This document shows positions 22,900 to 31,344 of a stretch of DNA of 64,000 bases, piece after piece. The position numbers and the translations under genes were made by a program. Source of the stretch: Terrisporobacter vanillatitrophus (GTDB taxonomy: Bacteria; Bacillota; Clostridia; Peptostreptococcales; Peptostreptococcaceae); assembly GCF_051148895.1 (NCBI RefSeq), contig NZ_CP154625.1, positions 124,001 to 188,000 on the forward strand, in the 5' to 3' direction. The stretch's first letter is position 1. Each line of letters begins with the position of its first letter. Below the pieces are notes generated by a model. That model searched no databases and had not been told where the DNA came from. It saw nothing but the letters and a program-made list of their open reading frames with translations.

Positions 22900-23496
22900 A
22901 TGAATTTAAATTGTAATAAAAATTGTTGTGAGAATAAATCAAATTCAATATATATAAAAAGAATACTAGAAATGATAGGTGCTGTAATTTTAGGATCAAA
23001 ACCAGCAGAAATTATAAATGTACCAGGTAGTAGTAAAGAAAAAGAAGTAAAGCTTGTTCAAATAGAATCTTTTTTCAGTCATTGTTCTAGAGTTACATAT
23101 AGAATAATTACTACACGTGATGGAGGAAAAAGAGTTTTATTTATTAACGAAAAATCTATGGAGAAAGTACTATCAGATAAAAGATGTATAAACTTCTTGA
23201 AGTTTGTTGGCTATTCATCTGAATATAGATTGAATGATTATATGAATGAGTTAGTGTATAGACTTCAATCTGAAGAATTTCCTCATGAAATCGGAGTATT
23301 TTTAGGATATCCTCTTAAAGATGTATTAGGGTTTATGGGATATGGTAAAAATGAATTAATAGAAATACGCAACTGGAGAATTTATGGGGACCAAAAGGCT
23401 TCTTATGAAGTTTACAATAGTTTTATGAGAGATAAGGCTATTATGAAAAAAATGGTTCAAACTATGAATATGACAGAGTTAAGAAGAACTATATAA
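22900..23496 (+). CDS. DUF3793 family protein, predicted iron-repressed
   Basis: 198 aa. I assign it to DUF3793 from the C-terminal half (FPHEIGVFLGYPLKDVLGFM, then a W near residue 157 and a closing helix). The N-terminus is Cys-rich (NCNKNCCENKS). The function is unknown, but the family is found in anaerobic Firmicutes. The double Fur box implies expression under iron limitation. A TTG at 22849 is in frame but lies inside the promoter; AAGGGGG before the ATG at 22900 decides the start. It has its own terminator and is a single-gene unit. Confidence 0.75.
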   Translation: MNLNCNKNCCENKSNSIYIKRILEMIGAVILGSKPAEIINVPGSSKEKEVKLVQIESFFSHCSRVTYRIITTRDGGKRVLFINEKSMEKVLSDKRCINFLKFVGYSSEYRLNDYMNELVYRLQSEEFPHEIGVFLGYPLKDVLGFMGYGKNELIEIRNWRIYGDQKASYEVYNSFMRDKAIMKKMVQTMNMTELRRTI

Positions 23497-23520
23497 CCTT
23501 TATAATTAAAATATATCTGC

Positions 23521-23560
23521 AAAAAAAGACACTATTTTATAAATGAATAGTGTCTTTTTT
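23521..23560 (+). terminator. terminator of the DUF3793 gene
   Basis: GACACTATT/AATAGTGTC extended by A/T pairs to about 15 bp, then six T. The A-rich left side makes it usable on the minus strand too. Confidence 0.85.
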
Positions 23561-23622
23561 ATATATATTCTTAAGTTTGTATAAGTGGTGTAAAATAAAA
23601 TAGAAAAATTTATAACTTTTTA

Positions 23623-24087
23623 TTAAAGACAAGATTTTATATAATCAACAGGCACATCCATTCTAATAGCCACATTTTCAGCAGACATTCCTTTATTTAT
23701 AAATCGTCTAACTACCTTATTCATATTTTCGCCAACTTCAATAATATGTTTATCAGGGTCATAAAAACGTACAACGCGCTGACCCCAGGAATGTTCAATA
23801 ATAGGATGAACATAACATATTCCTGGAATTTGATTTAATTTTAAGATGAAATTATCAAAGTCATCTTCTTCAAAATATAACTCACTATTATTTGCACCAA
23901 AGAAAACTTCATTTTTTGGCTTATGTATAAAACTACACCAAGACTCCTTTGTTTGAAGGGCTATTCCCCCAGTCAGAGTTACATTTGCACCAAAATCTAA
24001 AACAACATCCAAATCTAAAACAGTAGAATAAAATAGTTTAGACTTTTCTATGTCAGAAACTACTATTAATGGGTTTGCAAATTTCAT
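23623..24087 (-). CDS. VOC/glyoxalase superfamily protein
   Basis: 154 aa. Two half-modules of the vicinal-oxygen-chelate fold: residues 1-55 (PLIVVSDIEKSKLFYSTVLD) and 65-120 ending in VRFYDPDKHIIEVGE, where the last Glu is a usual metal ligand. A C-terminal helix follows. The true reaction cannot be predicted. A GTG nine bases upstream is in frame, but AAGGGGTG fits the ATG at 24087. It is an isolated gene on the minus strand. Confidence 0.8.
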   Translation of the reverse strand: MKFANPLIVVSDIEKSKLFYSTVLDLDVVLDFGANVTLTGGIALQTKESWCSFIHKPKNEVFFGANNSELYFEEDDFDNFILKLNQIPGICYVHPIIEHSWGQRVVRFYDPDKHIIEVGENMNKVVRRFINKGMSAENVAIRMDVPVDYIKSCL

Positions 24088-24230
24088 ATTAATCACCCCT
24101 TGATTAAAATTATATATTAATTAAATTCTAGCTAAAAACTGTAAGGATTGTAAATAATAAAGTTTACATAGGAATAATGATGGCTTATACTAATATTAAT
24201 ATTAATATTTTAATTTAATGAGGTGAATAG

Positions 24231-24461
24231 ATGAAGTTAGATTTGGAAAATATGCTATACATATTAATCTATATGACATTTTTTCTATCAATTATAAGTT
24301 GTCTAGCTTGTTTTTGTAAAAAAAGAATATCTCATCAAATTGAATTTATTTTAATAAAAAATATATCTCTAGATATGTTTAAGTACTCTGAGAAACTAGA
24401 ACCAAAAGAATATTTTAGTTATCAAAAGTATGATATTTGGAGGTATTGTAGCTTATTTTAA
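24231..24461 (+). CDS. small membrane protein, 76 aa
   Basis: One strongly hydrophobic helix (residues 8-28, LYILIYMTFFLSIISCLACF) and a charged C-terminal half rich in Tyr and Lys. The RBS GAGGTG is well spaced. It lies 52 bases before the YidC paralogue and is probably co-transcribed with it. I do not recognise the family. Confidence 0.5.
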   Translation: MKLDLENMLYILIYMTFFLSIISCLACFCKKRISHQIEFILIKNISLDMFKYSEKLEPKEYFSYQKYDIWRYCSLF

Positions 24462-24513
24462 TTGAAATGAAACATTTTATAAAACCAAATTAAAAATCAA
24501 AGGAGATAATAAA

Positions 24514-25164
24514 ATGAATTTCATTTCAGGTATGTTACAAGATTTATTAAATATATTATTCAGTTTTACAGGAGATTTAGGGGTTGCCATAGTAGTTATA
24601 ACCTTGATGGTAAAATTAATTTTAATGCCTCTATCTTTAAAACAAAAATTTGCGATGAGAAAACAACAAGACTTGGCAGAAAAAATGAATGACATAAAAG
24701 AAAAATACAAAAATAATGCTAAGGAAATGGAAAGGCATCTGCAGGAACATTCAAAGGAAACTATGAAAAGTATGATGGGATGTTCAACAATTTTACTACA
24801 AATGCCAATAGTATGTGCACTTTACCAGACGTTTTTAAATATGCCAAACACGTCACCAAGTGTATTAATACCATGGATTAGTAGTTTAAATGTTAGTGAT
24901 AATTTATTTATAATACCTTGTATATATACTTTAACTATGTTGGCTCCAAACTTAATAAGTATGGTACCTTATTTTAGAGCAAGCTCACAAGTTATGTTTA
25001 ATAAGCAAATGATTATACCAACAATTGTTATGGGATTTTTGTTAACAGCAAGAACACCTGTAGCAATAGGGTTATATTTTATAACAAGTAGCTTATATAC
25101 TTTAGTAGAAGATGTTTGCTTTAGAATATATGTAAAGAACAAAAATAATTTAAGTGTAAATTAA
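24514..25164 (+). CDS. YidC/Oxa1 family membrane insertase (paralogue)
   Basis: 216 aa, the compact Gram-positive type with about five membrane helices. MVKLILMPLSLKQKFAMRKQ and the cytoplasmic charged hairpin (DIKEKYKNNAKEMERH) are family hallmarks, and QMPIVCALYQTF matches the conserved third segment. There is no lipobox. The housekeeping YidC gene normally lies with rnpA-rpmH near oriC, so this is probably a second, specialised copy. A terminator follows. Confidence 0.88.
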   Translation: MNFISGMLQDLLNILFSFTGDLGVAIVVITLMVKLILMPLSLKQKFAMRKQQDLAEKMNDIKEKYKNNAKEMERHLQEHSKETMKSMMGCSTILLQMPIVCALYQTFLNMPNTSPSVLIPWISSLNVSDNLFIIPCIYTLTMLAPNLISMVPYFRASSQVMFNKQMIIPTIVMGFLLTARTPVAIGLYFITSSLYTLVEDVCFRIYVKNKNNLSVN

Positions 25165-25172
25165 TATATGAT

Positions 25173-25211
25173 AAATACCTGTCTAGATTATGTTTAGACA
25201 GGTATTTTATT
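25173..25211 (+). terminator. terminator of the YidC paralogue
   Basis: A 13-bp perfect stem (25173-25185 with 25195-25207) running into TTTTATTTTA. Confidence 0.85.
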
Positions 25212-25297
25212 TTATGAAAATTCTTCATAAACATAATGTTTGAATAAATAAAAACATGGAAACTATAAAAGTATAAATCTAGAAGGAGAATAAGTAA

Positions 25298-26407
25298 ATG
25301 AACTATGATGTAGTGATCGTAGGAGCAGGGCCTGGAGGGGTAGCTGCTGCTCATAATTTAATAAACAATAATATATCTTGTATCTTAATAGATAAGCAAA
25401 AGTTTCCGAGAAATAAACTTTGTGCAGGAGGAATAACTTATAAAACTTTTGAATTAATGAAAACTCTAAAGTTACATACTGAATTTAATACTAAAAATTC
25501 AGTACTAAGTGAAGGTGGTAGTTTGTATTTAGAGTATGAGCATATAGCGAATATAAAAACTAAGGGGTTAACTTATTTAGTAGATAGATTTGAATTTGAT
25601 GATTATTTAGTTAAAGAATATAAAAAAAAGGGCGGTACTTTCCTAGAAGGTACTGGTGCTAAAATAATTAATACAAAAGAAAACATAATAACTTTATCTG
25701 ATGACCAAGAAATTAAGTTTAAATATTTAATAGGTGCAGATGGAGCTGTAGGTATAACAAGAAAGTTAGTTGATGAAAAATTTAATGCCAATGGATTTTG
25801 TCTACAAGTGGAAATTGGCAAAGATAAGTTTAATTATGAAGGAAACAATATGTCTTTGTATTATGGAATTATTCCACAAGGATATGCTTGGATTTTCCCA
25901 AAGAAAAATAGCTTTACTATTGGATTTGGTGGGAATTATGATAATAAAATAGATTATCATAAAGAGTTTGAAAAATTTTTAAGTAACTTAGGTATAGTTT
26001 GCGAAAGAAGAGAATTTAAAGGTGCCATATTACCTTTTGGTGAATATATAAAGATTCCGATTAATAAGGAAAAAAACTTATTATTAGTTGGAGATGCAGC
26101 AGGTTTAGTAGATCCATTTACCGGTGAGGGAATATATTTTGCCATGCTATCGGGAATAAAAGCATCCAAGACGATTATTAATGCATTAAAAACAAATGAT
26201 AGAAATAATATTGATAAATATATTGACGAAATTGATGAAATTACAAAAAATATAAGCAAAGGTTCCAAGCTTAAAAAATTAGTTTACAAATTTAGAAAGC
26301 CTGTTTTCAATGCAATGAAAAATGAGAAGTTTGGAAGTCATATATTTAATGATTGTTTGTATGAATCAAATTATGACTTATTAGAAATTGTATTTCATCA
26401 TAAGTGA
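25298..26407 (+). CDS. FAD-dependent geranylgeranyl reductase family oxidoreductase
   Basis: 369 aa flavoprotein. The FAD-binding GAGPGG is at residues 9-14, followed by CILIDKQKFPRNKLCAGG, the hallmark of the geranylgeranyl reductase group. LLVGDAAGLVDPFTGEGI near 265 binds the FAD pyrophosphate. The family reduces isoprenoid double bonds; the substrate here is unknown. RBS AGAAGGAGAA. Monocistronic by appearance. Confidence 0.87.
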   Translation: MNYDVVIVGAGPGGVAAAHNLINNNISCILIDKQKFPRNKLCAGGITYKTFELMKTLKLHTEFNTKNSVLSEGGSLYLEYEHIANIKTKGLTYLVDRFEFDDYLVKEYKKKGGTFLEGTGAKIINTKENIITLSDDQEIKFKYLIGADGAVGITRKLVDEKFNANGFCLQVEIGKDKFNYEGNNMSLYYGIIPQGYAWIFPKKNSFTIGFGGNYDNKIDYHKEFEKFLSNLGIVCERREFKGAILPFGEYIKIPINKEKNLLLVGDAAGLVDPFTGEGIYFAMLSGIKASKTIINALKTNDRNNIDKYIDEIDEITKNISKGSKLKKLVYKFRKPVFNAMKNEKFGSHIFNDCLYESNYDLLEIVFHHK

Positions 26408-26502
26408 ATACTTAAAAAGTAGTGATAAAAGTATAAAATGTATATTTCTAATATAAAAAATAATAGTACAATTATATTAAAATCAATGTTTGGGGGATAA
26501 TT

Positions 26503-27156
26503 ATGGAAAGTAATTATAAGGTTGCATATTATAATGAGTGGAAAACACTACAAAAAAGAGATTTTAAGAATGTAGCAGAGATAAGAAATGTTATATATGA
26601 TGAAGAAAAGAAAGAATTTTCTATAAAAGTTTTTAATAGAGAATATATCTTAAATTGTAATGATGAAACAATAATACGAAGTGATGATAATCATATACCA
26701 AGTGCTGAAACTGGTGTTATGCTATTAAATTATTTGTCTTTTACAGAAAATAATATAGATAAAACTAACAAGTGGATAAGTCTAAAAGAAATACCAAACG
26801 GAGGGATGATGTTTTATCCAGCTTTTTATAAAAGTAGTATAGTTAGTTTAATTAATACATTTGGTTATGATTCATCAAAATTAAGGAAGTGTGGAGAGAA
26901 TCTAGGTGGGAAAGAAATAAAAATGGGTGATATAGCCTTTGAGTTTGAAGTTTTTCCAAAGGTATTTTGTCGTGTTGTAATATGGGAAGGTGATGATGAA
27001 ATTGATCCAAGTGCCACACTTTTATTTGATTCTTCAGTACAGCATATTATGCATGTGGAAAGTATAATTGGACTGGGAGGATATATAATTAATAAAATTA
27101 TTAATGAGTTAGGAAGAGATTCGTCTATTCAATCAGTTATTTTAAACCTTGATTAA
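26503..27156 (+). CDS. DUF3786 family protein
   Basis: 217 aa soluble protein. The layout fits DUF3786: LLNYLSFTENN, then KWISLKEIPNGGMMFYPAF, LGGKEIKMGDIAFEF, and VVIWEGDDEIDPSATLLFD with a C-terminal Glu-containing helix. The family occurs in anaerobes, often near corrinoid or metal proteins, but has no proven function. Start ATG with GGGGGATAATT upstream. Assignment is from recall of the motif pattern. Confidence 0.7.
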   Translation: MESNYKVAYYNEWKTLQKRDFKNVAEIRNVIYDEEKKEFSIKVFNREYILNCNDETIIRSDDNHIPSAETGVMLLNYLSFTENNIDKTNKWISLKEIPNGGMMFYPAFYKSSIVSLINTFGYDSSKLRKCGENLGGKEIKMGDIAFEFEVFPKVFCRVVIWEGDDEIDPSATLLFDSSVQHIMHVESIIGLGGYIINKIINELGRDSSIQSVILNLD

Positions 27157-27249
27157 ATCTAATAAAAAACGTAAAATATAAAGATATGATGTTAAAAGAA
27201 TTGAATTTAAAATAATTATAATAAATGGATTAAAAGGTGATTATATAAA

Positions 27250-27780
27250 ATGATAGAAGAAATAATAGTAGTTGAAGGAAGAGATGACGTTACTGCTGTA
27301 AAAAGAGCATTAGATTGCGAACTAATAACTACTGGAGGGTTTGGATTCCCTAAAGGAGTTATGGAAAGAATTAAATCAGCTCAGGAAAGAAAAGGAGTTA
27401 TAATTTTCACTGATCCAGATTTTGCAGGAGAAAAAATTAGAAAGAAAATAGCAGCAGAAGTCCCAGGATGCAAGCATGCATTTTTACCAAGAGAAGAGGC
27501 TAAAAAATATGGGGATATAGGAATAGAAAATGCATCTCCAGAAAGTATATTAAGAGCTCTAAATAAGGTTAGAACTGAAAGTACAGAAAAAAGAAATGAA
27601 TTTTCACAAGTGGATTTAGTGACGAATGGACTTATAGGTAATGAAGATGCATCTTATAGGAGAGATACTGTAGGACAAATACTGGGAATTGGATACGGAA
27701 ATGCAAAGCAATTTTTAAACAGATTAAATAACTACGGAGTTTCAAGAGAAGAGTTTAATAAAGCAGTAGACGGTTTATAA
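27250..27780 (+). CDS. rnmV: ribonuclease M5
   Basis: 176 aa Toprim nuclease that matures 5S rRNA. The Toprim Glu is in VVEGRDDV, and the second acidic cluster is FTDPDFAGEKIRK. The C-terminal part (NRLNNYGVSREEF) is typical. The RBS is AAAGGTGATT. It precedes rsmA by 10 bases, the same pairing as in B. subtilis. Confidence 0.94.
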   Translation: MIEEIIVVEGRDDVTAVKRALDCELITTGGFGFPKGVMERIKSAQERKGVIIFTDPDFAGEKIRKKIAAEVPGCKHAFLPREEAKKYGDIGIENASPESILRALNKVRTESTEKRNEFSQVDLVTNGLIGNEDASYRRDTVGQILGIGYGNAKQFLNRLNNYGVSREEFNKAVDGL

Positions 27781-27790
27781 GGAGACAAAT

Positions 27791-28663
27791 ATGGATAGAT
27801 TATCATCGCATAAAGCCACAAAAGAAGTTGTTCAAAAGCATAATTTTAAGTTCTCAAAATCACTAGGACAAAACTTCTTAATAGATACAAATGTAATAGA
27901 TAGAATTATTGAAGGTGCAAGAGTTAAAGACGGAGATTATGTAATAGAAGTAGGGCCAGGAATAGGAACACTTACAAAAGAAATGGGAAGAACTGCTCAG
28001 AAAGTTGTTGCCATAGAAATAGACAAAACTTTAATTCCTATATTAAAAGAAACATTATCAGATTTTCCTAATATAGAAGTAATCAACCAAGATATATTAA
28101 AAGTTGATGTACAAGAATTAGTAAAGGAAAAATTAAATGGAGGACCAGTAAAATTAATAGCTAACCTTCCATATTATATAACAACACCAATAGTTATGAA
28201 ATTCTTAGAAGAAGATATACCAGTAACTGATATAGTTGTTATGGTGCAAAAAGAAGTTGCGGATAGAATGAATGCTAAGCCTAACACTAAGGATTATGGA
28301 GCATTATCAGTGGCAGTTCAATATTACTGTGATACAGAAATAGTTGCAAAAGCTCCGAGACATATGTTTATGCCACAACCAAATGTAGATTCAACAGTTA
28401 TAGGACTTCATGTAAGAGAAGAAATAAAATATCCAGTTGATAACGAGGATATATTCTTCAAAACTGTTAAAGCATCATTTGGACAAAGAAGAAAAACCCT
28501 TCTTAATTCACTAAGTGGACTTGGATTCTTAAGTAAAGATCAAATAAAACAAGCTTTACAAGAAGCTAATATAGATGAAAAAAGAAGAGGAGAAACTTTA
28601 TCAATAGAGGAGTTTGCCTCATTAGCAAATGAAGTAAATAGAATTAACAATGAAAATAAATAA
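27791..28663 (+). CDS. rsmA: 16S rRNA dimethyladenosine transferase (KsgA)
   Basis: 290 aa. It dimethylates A1518 and A1519 in the 3' hairpin of 16S rRNA. The SAM motif VIEVGPGIGTLT is at about 51-62 and the catalytic NLPY at 125-128. The FSKSLGQNFL substrate-recognition stretch is N-terminal and the helical KsgA C-terminal domain is present. RBS AAGGAGAC. The operon ends with a terminator. Confidence 0.96.
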   Translation: MDRLSSHKATKEVVQKHNFKFSKSLGQNFLIDTNVIDRIIEGARVKDGDYVIEVGPGIGTLTKEMGRTAQKVVAIEIDKTLIPILKETLSDFPNIEVINQDILKVDVQELVKEKLNGGPVKLIANLPYYITTPIVMKFLEEDIPVTDIVVMVQKEVADRMNAKPNTKDYGALSVAVQYYCDTEIVAKAPRHMFMPQPNVDSTVIGLHVREEIKYPVDNEDIFFKTVKASFGQRRKTLLNSLSGLGFLSKDQIKQALQEANIDEKRRGETLSIEEFASLANEVNRINNENK

Positions 28664-28670
28664 GTGATTG

Positions 28671-28698
28671 AAGGCTAGTCTTAGGACTAGCCTTTTTT
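28671..28698 (+). terminator. terminator of rnmV-rsmA
   Basis: AAGGCTAGTC-TTAG-GACTAGCC followed by six T. Confidence 0.9.
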
Positions 28699-28700
28699 GA

Positions 28701-28793
28701 TCAAAGGTACTTGTAATCAATAGCGAAGGCAACTTGTTGGCCACATGAAGTATAGTGCCCACACAGTGCCTTAAGTAAAGTGAATTTTTAATA
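28701..28793 (+). repeat. dispersed intergenic repeat, copy 1
   Basis: Begins two bases after the rsmA terminator. The stretch 28730-28790 aligns with copy 2 without gaps, about four bases in five identical. Most differences are transitions, making copy 1 the more AT-rich. Shared blocks are CATGAAGTATAGTGCCCACA and AGTGAATTTTT. Confidence 0.75.
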
Positions 28794-28819
28794 AGTAAAA
28801 ATCAAAAGCAAAATAATAG

Positions 28820-28848
28820 TTTACATGTATATCCATTAGTGATATATT
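28820..28848 (+). promoter_or_regulatory. promoter of PadR-DUF2812
   Basis: TTTACA (28820-28825), 17-bp spacer, TATATT (28843-28848). The left arm of the inverted repeat covers most of the spacer and the -10 box. Confidence 0.65.
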
Positions 28849-28881
28849 CTAAATAGATATAGATATATCATTAATGGATAT
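28829..28881. promoter_or_regulatory. operator-like inverted repeat at the PadR gene
   Basis: Two 19-nt arms (28829-28847 and 28863-28881), complementary at 18 of 19 positions, separated by 15 nt. PadR-family repressors typically bind such repeats over their own promoter. Confidence 0.65.
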
Positions 28882-28908
28882 ATCTTAAAAAGATATAGAA
28901 GACAGAAG

Positions 28909-29253
28909 GTGATTAAAATTAGTAGAAATAATTCTTTACAAGAAGAGCAATTAACAGAACCAGGATATTATATATTACTAGCATTGCTAGTACCTATGCA
29001 TGGGTATGGAATCTCAAAATATATAGAGGAGCTAACAGAAGGGGAAGTTTCAATAGGTCCTGCAACTATGTACACTATGCTAAAAAAGATGCAAGCTCAG
29101 GATTATATAATTTTATCGGGAGAAGAAGCAAGAAAGAAGATTTATAAGTTAACAGACAAAGGCCATATGGTTATAAGTAAAGAGCAAGAACGAAGATATA
29201 AAATGGCACTCCATGGTGTCAAAGCTTTTGAAAGAGTAGGGGGAGAAAAATAA
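28909..29253 (+). CDS. PadR family transcriptional regulator
   Basis: 114 aa. The winged helix has the PadR signatures EPGYYILLALLVPMHGYGI, GPATMYTMLKKM and KKIYKLTDKGH. The start is unclear: GTG at 28909 is in frame but lies inside AAGGTGAT, a good Shine-Dalgarno sequence that would better serve an in-frame ATT at 28918. No ATG precedes the domain. It pairs with a DUF2812 membrane protein, a very common PadR partnership, and probably represses its own operon. Confidence 0.88.
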   Translation: MIKISRNNSLQEEQLTEPGYYILLALLVPMHGYGISKYIEELTEGEVSIGPATMYTMLKKMQAQDYIILSGEEARKKIYKLTDKGHMVISKEQERRYKMALHGVKAFERVGGEK

Positions 29254-29255
29254 GT

Positions 29256-29801
29256 ATGCCAAGAGATATAAAATATGTACCAAGTGGGGGATTAGTTTTA
29301 TCTGAAGAAAAGGATATGAAAAAACTGAGTAAGTTGGCTAAAGAAGGTTGGATCTTAGAATCTTTCGAAAAACTGTCTTATAAATTAAGAAGAGGTAAAC
29401 CTGAAGATGTAATATATTGTATAGATTATAATGAAGATAAGGAAGAAATAGACTTATATTTGGAGTTGTTTGAAAGTAGTGAATGGAAACATGTATGCTC
29501 TTTTGAAGCATATCACTTTTTTAAAGCTAGTCCAGGTACACAACCTATTTATACTGATAAGGATAGTTTAAGTTTAAAATATAAAAAGCTATATAATTTA
29601 ATAAAAAAATCAATTGTATTTATATTAGTATTGGCAGTTTTATCAATAGTAGGTGCTCATTTTACAGAAAAATTAACTAATAATGGCGGAGTATTAGAAG
29701 TATTAAAACTAATATTATATGTGGTAGCAGGTGGTGGAATAGGTATAACAATTCCTCTTTTAATATGTGCAGTTAAAGCTTATAAGAATATAGGTAAATA
29801 A
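29256..29801 (+). CDS. DUF2812 domain membrane protein
   Basis: 181 aa. Residues 1-110 form a soluble DUF2812-type domain (LSKLAKEGWILESF, LRRGKPEDVIYCIDY). Two membrane helices follow at about 119-136 and 150-173. It starts two bases after the PadR stop. Family members act with PadR regulators, possibly as anti-regulators or sensors; that is inference. A strong bidirectional hairpin follows. Confidence 0.82.
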   Translation: MPRDIKYVPSGGLVLSEEKDMKKLSKLAKEGWILESFEKLSYKLRRGKPEDVIYCIDYNEDKEEIDLYLELFESSEWKHVCSFEAYHFFKASPGTQPIYTDKDSLSLKYKKLYNLIKKSIVFILVLAVLSIVGAHFTEKLTNNGGVLEVLKLILYVVAGGGIGITIPLLICAVKAYKNIGK

Positions 29802-29820
29802 TACAAATTATAGGATGTTA

Positions 29821-29880
29821 AAGTAGAACTAATATTTTATCAATAAAAAATACTGATAAAATATTAGTTCTACTTTTTTG
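29821..29880. terminator. strong terminator, 22-bp perfect stem
   Basis: Arms 29821-29842 and 29854-29875 are perfectly complementary around an 11-nt loop, then a T run. The A-rich left edge is weak, so it is mainly a plus-strand terminator. Confidence 0.88.
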
Positions 29881-29970
29881 TTTGAAAATTTTAAGGGATA
29901 TTGGTAGTACTTAATAAATAAGTTATTACATATAATTTCTTGAGAGATTATGTTAAGGGGTGAGAAACTT

Positions 29971-31203
29971 ATGTCTACCAAAAGAAAGTTTAAAAGAGAT
30001 TACATTATGCTAGAAGCTAAAGACATGAATTATAGATTAAAAGACAAGGTGTCGCCAAAGGCTTTTGCAAAAATTGAAGTCACTGATGAAAAATCAGTTA
30101 TAGCTTTGTATGCTGAAAATCTAAAAAGTGTAAGTGAGGGTTATTCAGTAGTAGCAATAAGAAGTGACTACGAAACCATAGATTTAGGTAATTTTAATGT
30201 TAATAGTCAAGGAAAAGGTGAATTTAGTCTAGATATGGGAGATGAAGATATAGACATAAAAGGAATAGCAGTGATACAAGATAGATCAGTCCCGCTTATA
30301 GGCTTTAAGGGAAGTAAAATAGAAAACTTTGAAGAGATATTATTTCCTCCACAATATGAGTTTGAAGAAGTAGATGATGATGAGTATGAATACGAAGAAG
30401 TAGAATATGTTGATGTGGATGATGTTATGGACGGCGAATCTGTTGATGATGAAGATATAGATGGAGATGAAGAAGAGTATGAAGAATACGAGGAATATGA
30501 AGAAATAGAATATGTTGAAGAGGATGATAGAAGAGATAATGAGTATGAGTATGAGGAAGTTATTTATGAAGAAATTGAAGAAGATGAATACGAAGAAGTA
30601 GAGGATGAAGAAGTAGAGGATGTTCAACCTAATATACAATCAAAAGTGCAAGAAAAGAAAAATACTAAAAGTAGGGATGATGACTATATTGAAAAGAAAA
30701 TAAATAAAGCAAAATCTGTTTTAGAAAAGCAATACACAAAAAATTCTTATGAAACAGTAAAAACTAAAACAGAACCAACTAAAACGGCTGGTACATTATT
30801 AATGCCAAGACAAATTAAAAAAGGTTTAAAATATTTTAGAGAAGTAAAACCTTTTGTAGCAGATTATATTGATAGCACTAGATGGTGGAAAATAGAGATT
30901 AATCCAACAACTTTATGTGGTTATACAATGCCATACTTAGGTTATGTAAATTCTTTAAACTACACTATGTACAGCGATGCTGTGATGCAGTCTTATAAAT
31001 ACAGACATTACTTATTTGGAGTACAATATGATGAATATAATAAGAGACAATACTATATTTATGCAGTACCAGGAAGAAAAAATGAACAACCAGATAAGGG
31101 GAGTACAGGATTTACAAGATATCAAGCATGTGATAATAGAAATAATTCCTTAGGTTACTGGTTATGTTTTGTTGATTGTAAAGCAAGACGAATAGTTAAA
31201 TAA
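29971..31203 (+). CDS. acidic Glu/Tyr/Asp-rich protein, unknown
   Basis: 410 aa in three parts. Residues 1-125 form a globular-looking domain with a basic start (STKRKFKRDYIMLEAKDMNY). Residues 128-218 are almost only Glu, Asp, Tyr and Val with YEEYEEYEE-type runs. Residues 275-410 form a Tyr- and aromatic-rich C-terminal domain (TRWWKIEINPTTLCGYTMPY) with four Cys. An earlier in-frame ATG at 29950 is unlikely; GGGGTGAGAA fits 29971. No signal peptide or membrane helix. I do not recognise the family; a spore or surface structural role is only a guess. Confidence 0.75.
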   Translation: MSTKRKFKRDYIMLEAKDMNYRLKDKVSPKAFAKIEVTDEKSVIALYAENLKSVSEGYSVVAIRSDYETIDLGNFNVNSQGKGEFSLDMGDEDIDIKGIAVIQDRSVPLIGFKGSKIENFEEILFPPQYEFEEVDDDEYEYEEVEYVDVDDVMDGESVDDEDIDGDEEEYEEYEEYEEIEYVEEDDRRDNEYEYEEVIYEEIEEDEYEEVEDEEVEDVQPNIQSKVQEKKNTKSRDDDYIEKKINKAKSVLEKQYTKNSYETVKTKTEPTKTAGTLLMPRQIKKGLKYFREVKPFVADYIDSTRWWKIEINPTTLCGYTMPYLGYVNSLNYTMYSDAVMQSYKYRHYLFGVQYDEYNKRQYYIYAVPGRKNEQPDKGSTGFTRYQACDNRNNSLGYWLCFVDCKARRIVK

Positions 31204-31344
31204 AATAAACGGTTTATATTATATAATACACATGAAATAGTAAGTGAGCTGTAAGGAAAAGATGTATTTAAAATAAATTAATCTTAAAATTAACAACAAA
31301 AAGTTATATAATAGTTATATAAAACATTTAACCGGGGGTAAGAC

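Noticed and set aside
30340..30639. Minus-strand frame of 99 codons rich in Phe and Ile
   Set aside because: It is the complement of the Glu/Tyr/Asp codons of the acidic protein; its composition is an artefact.
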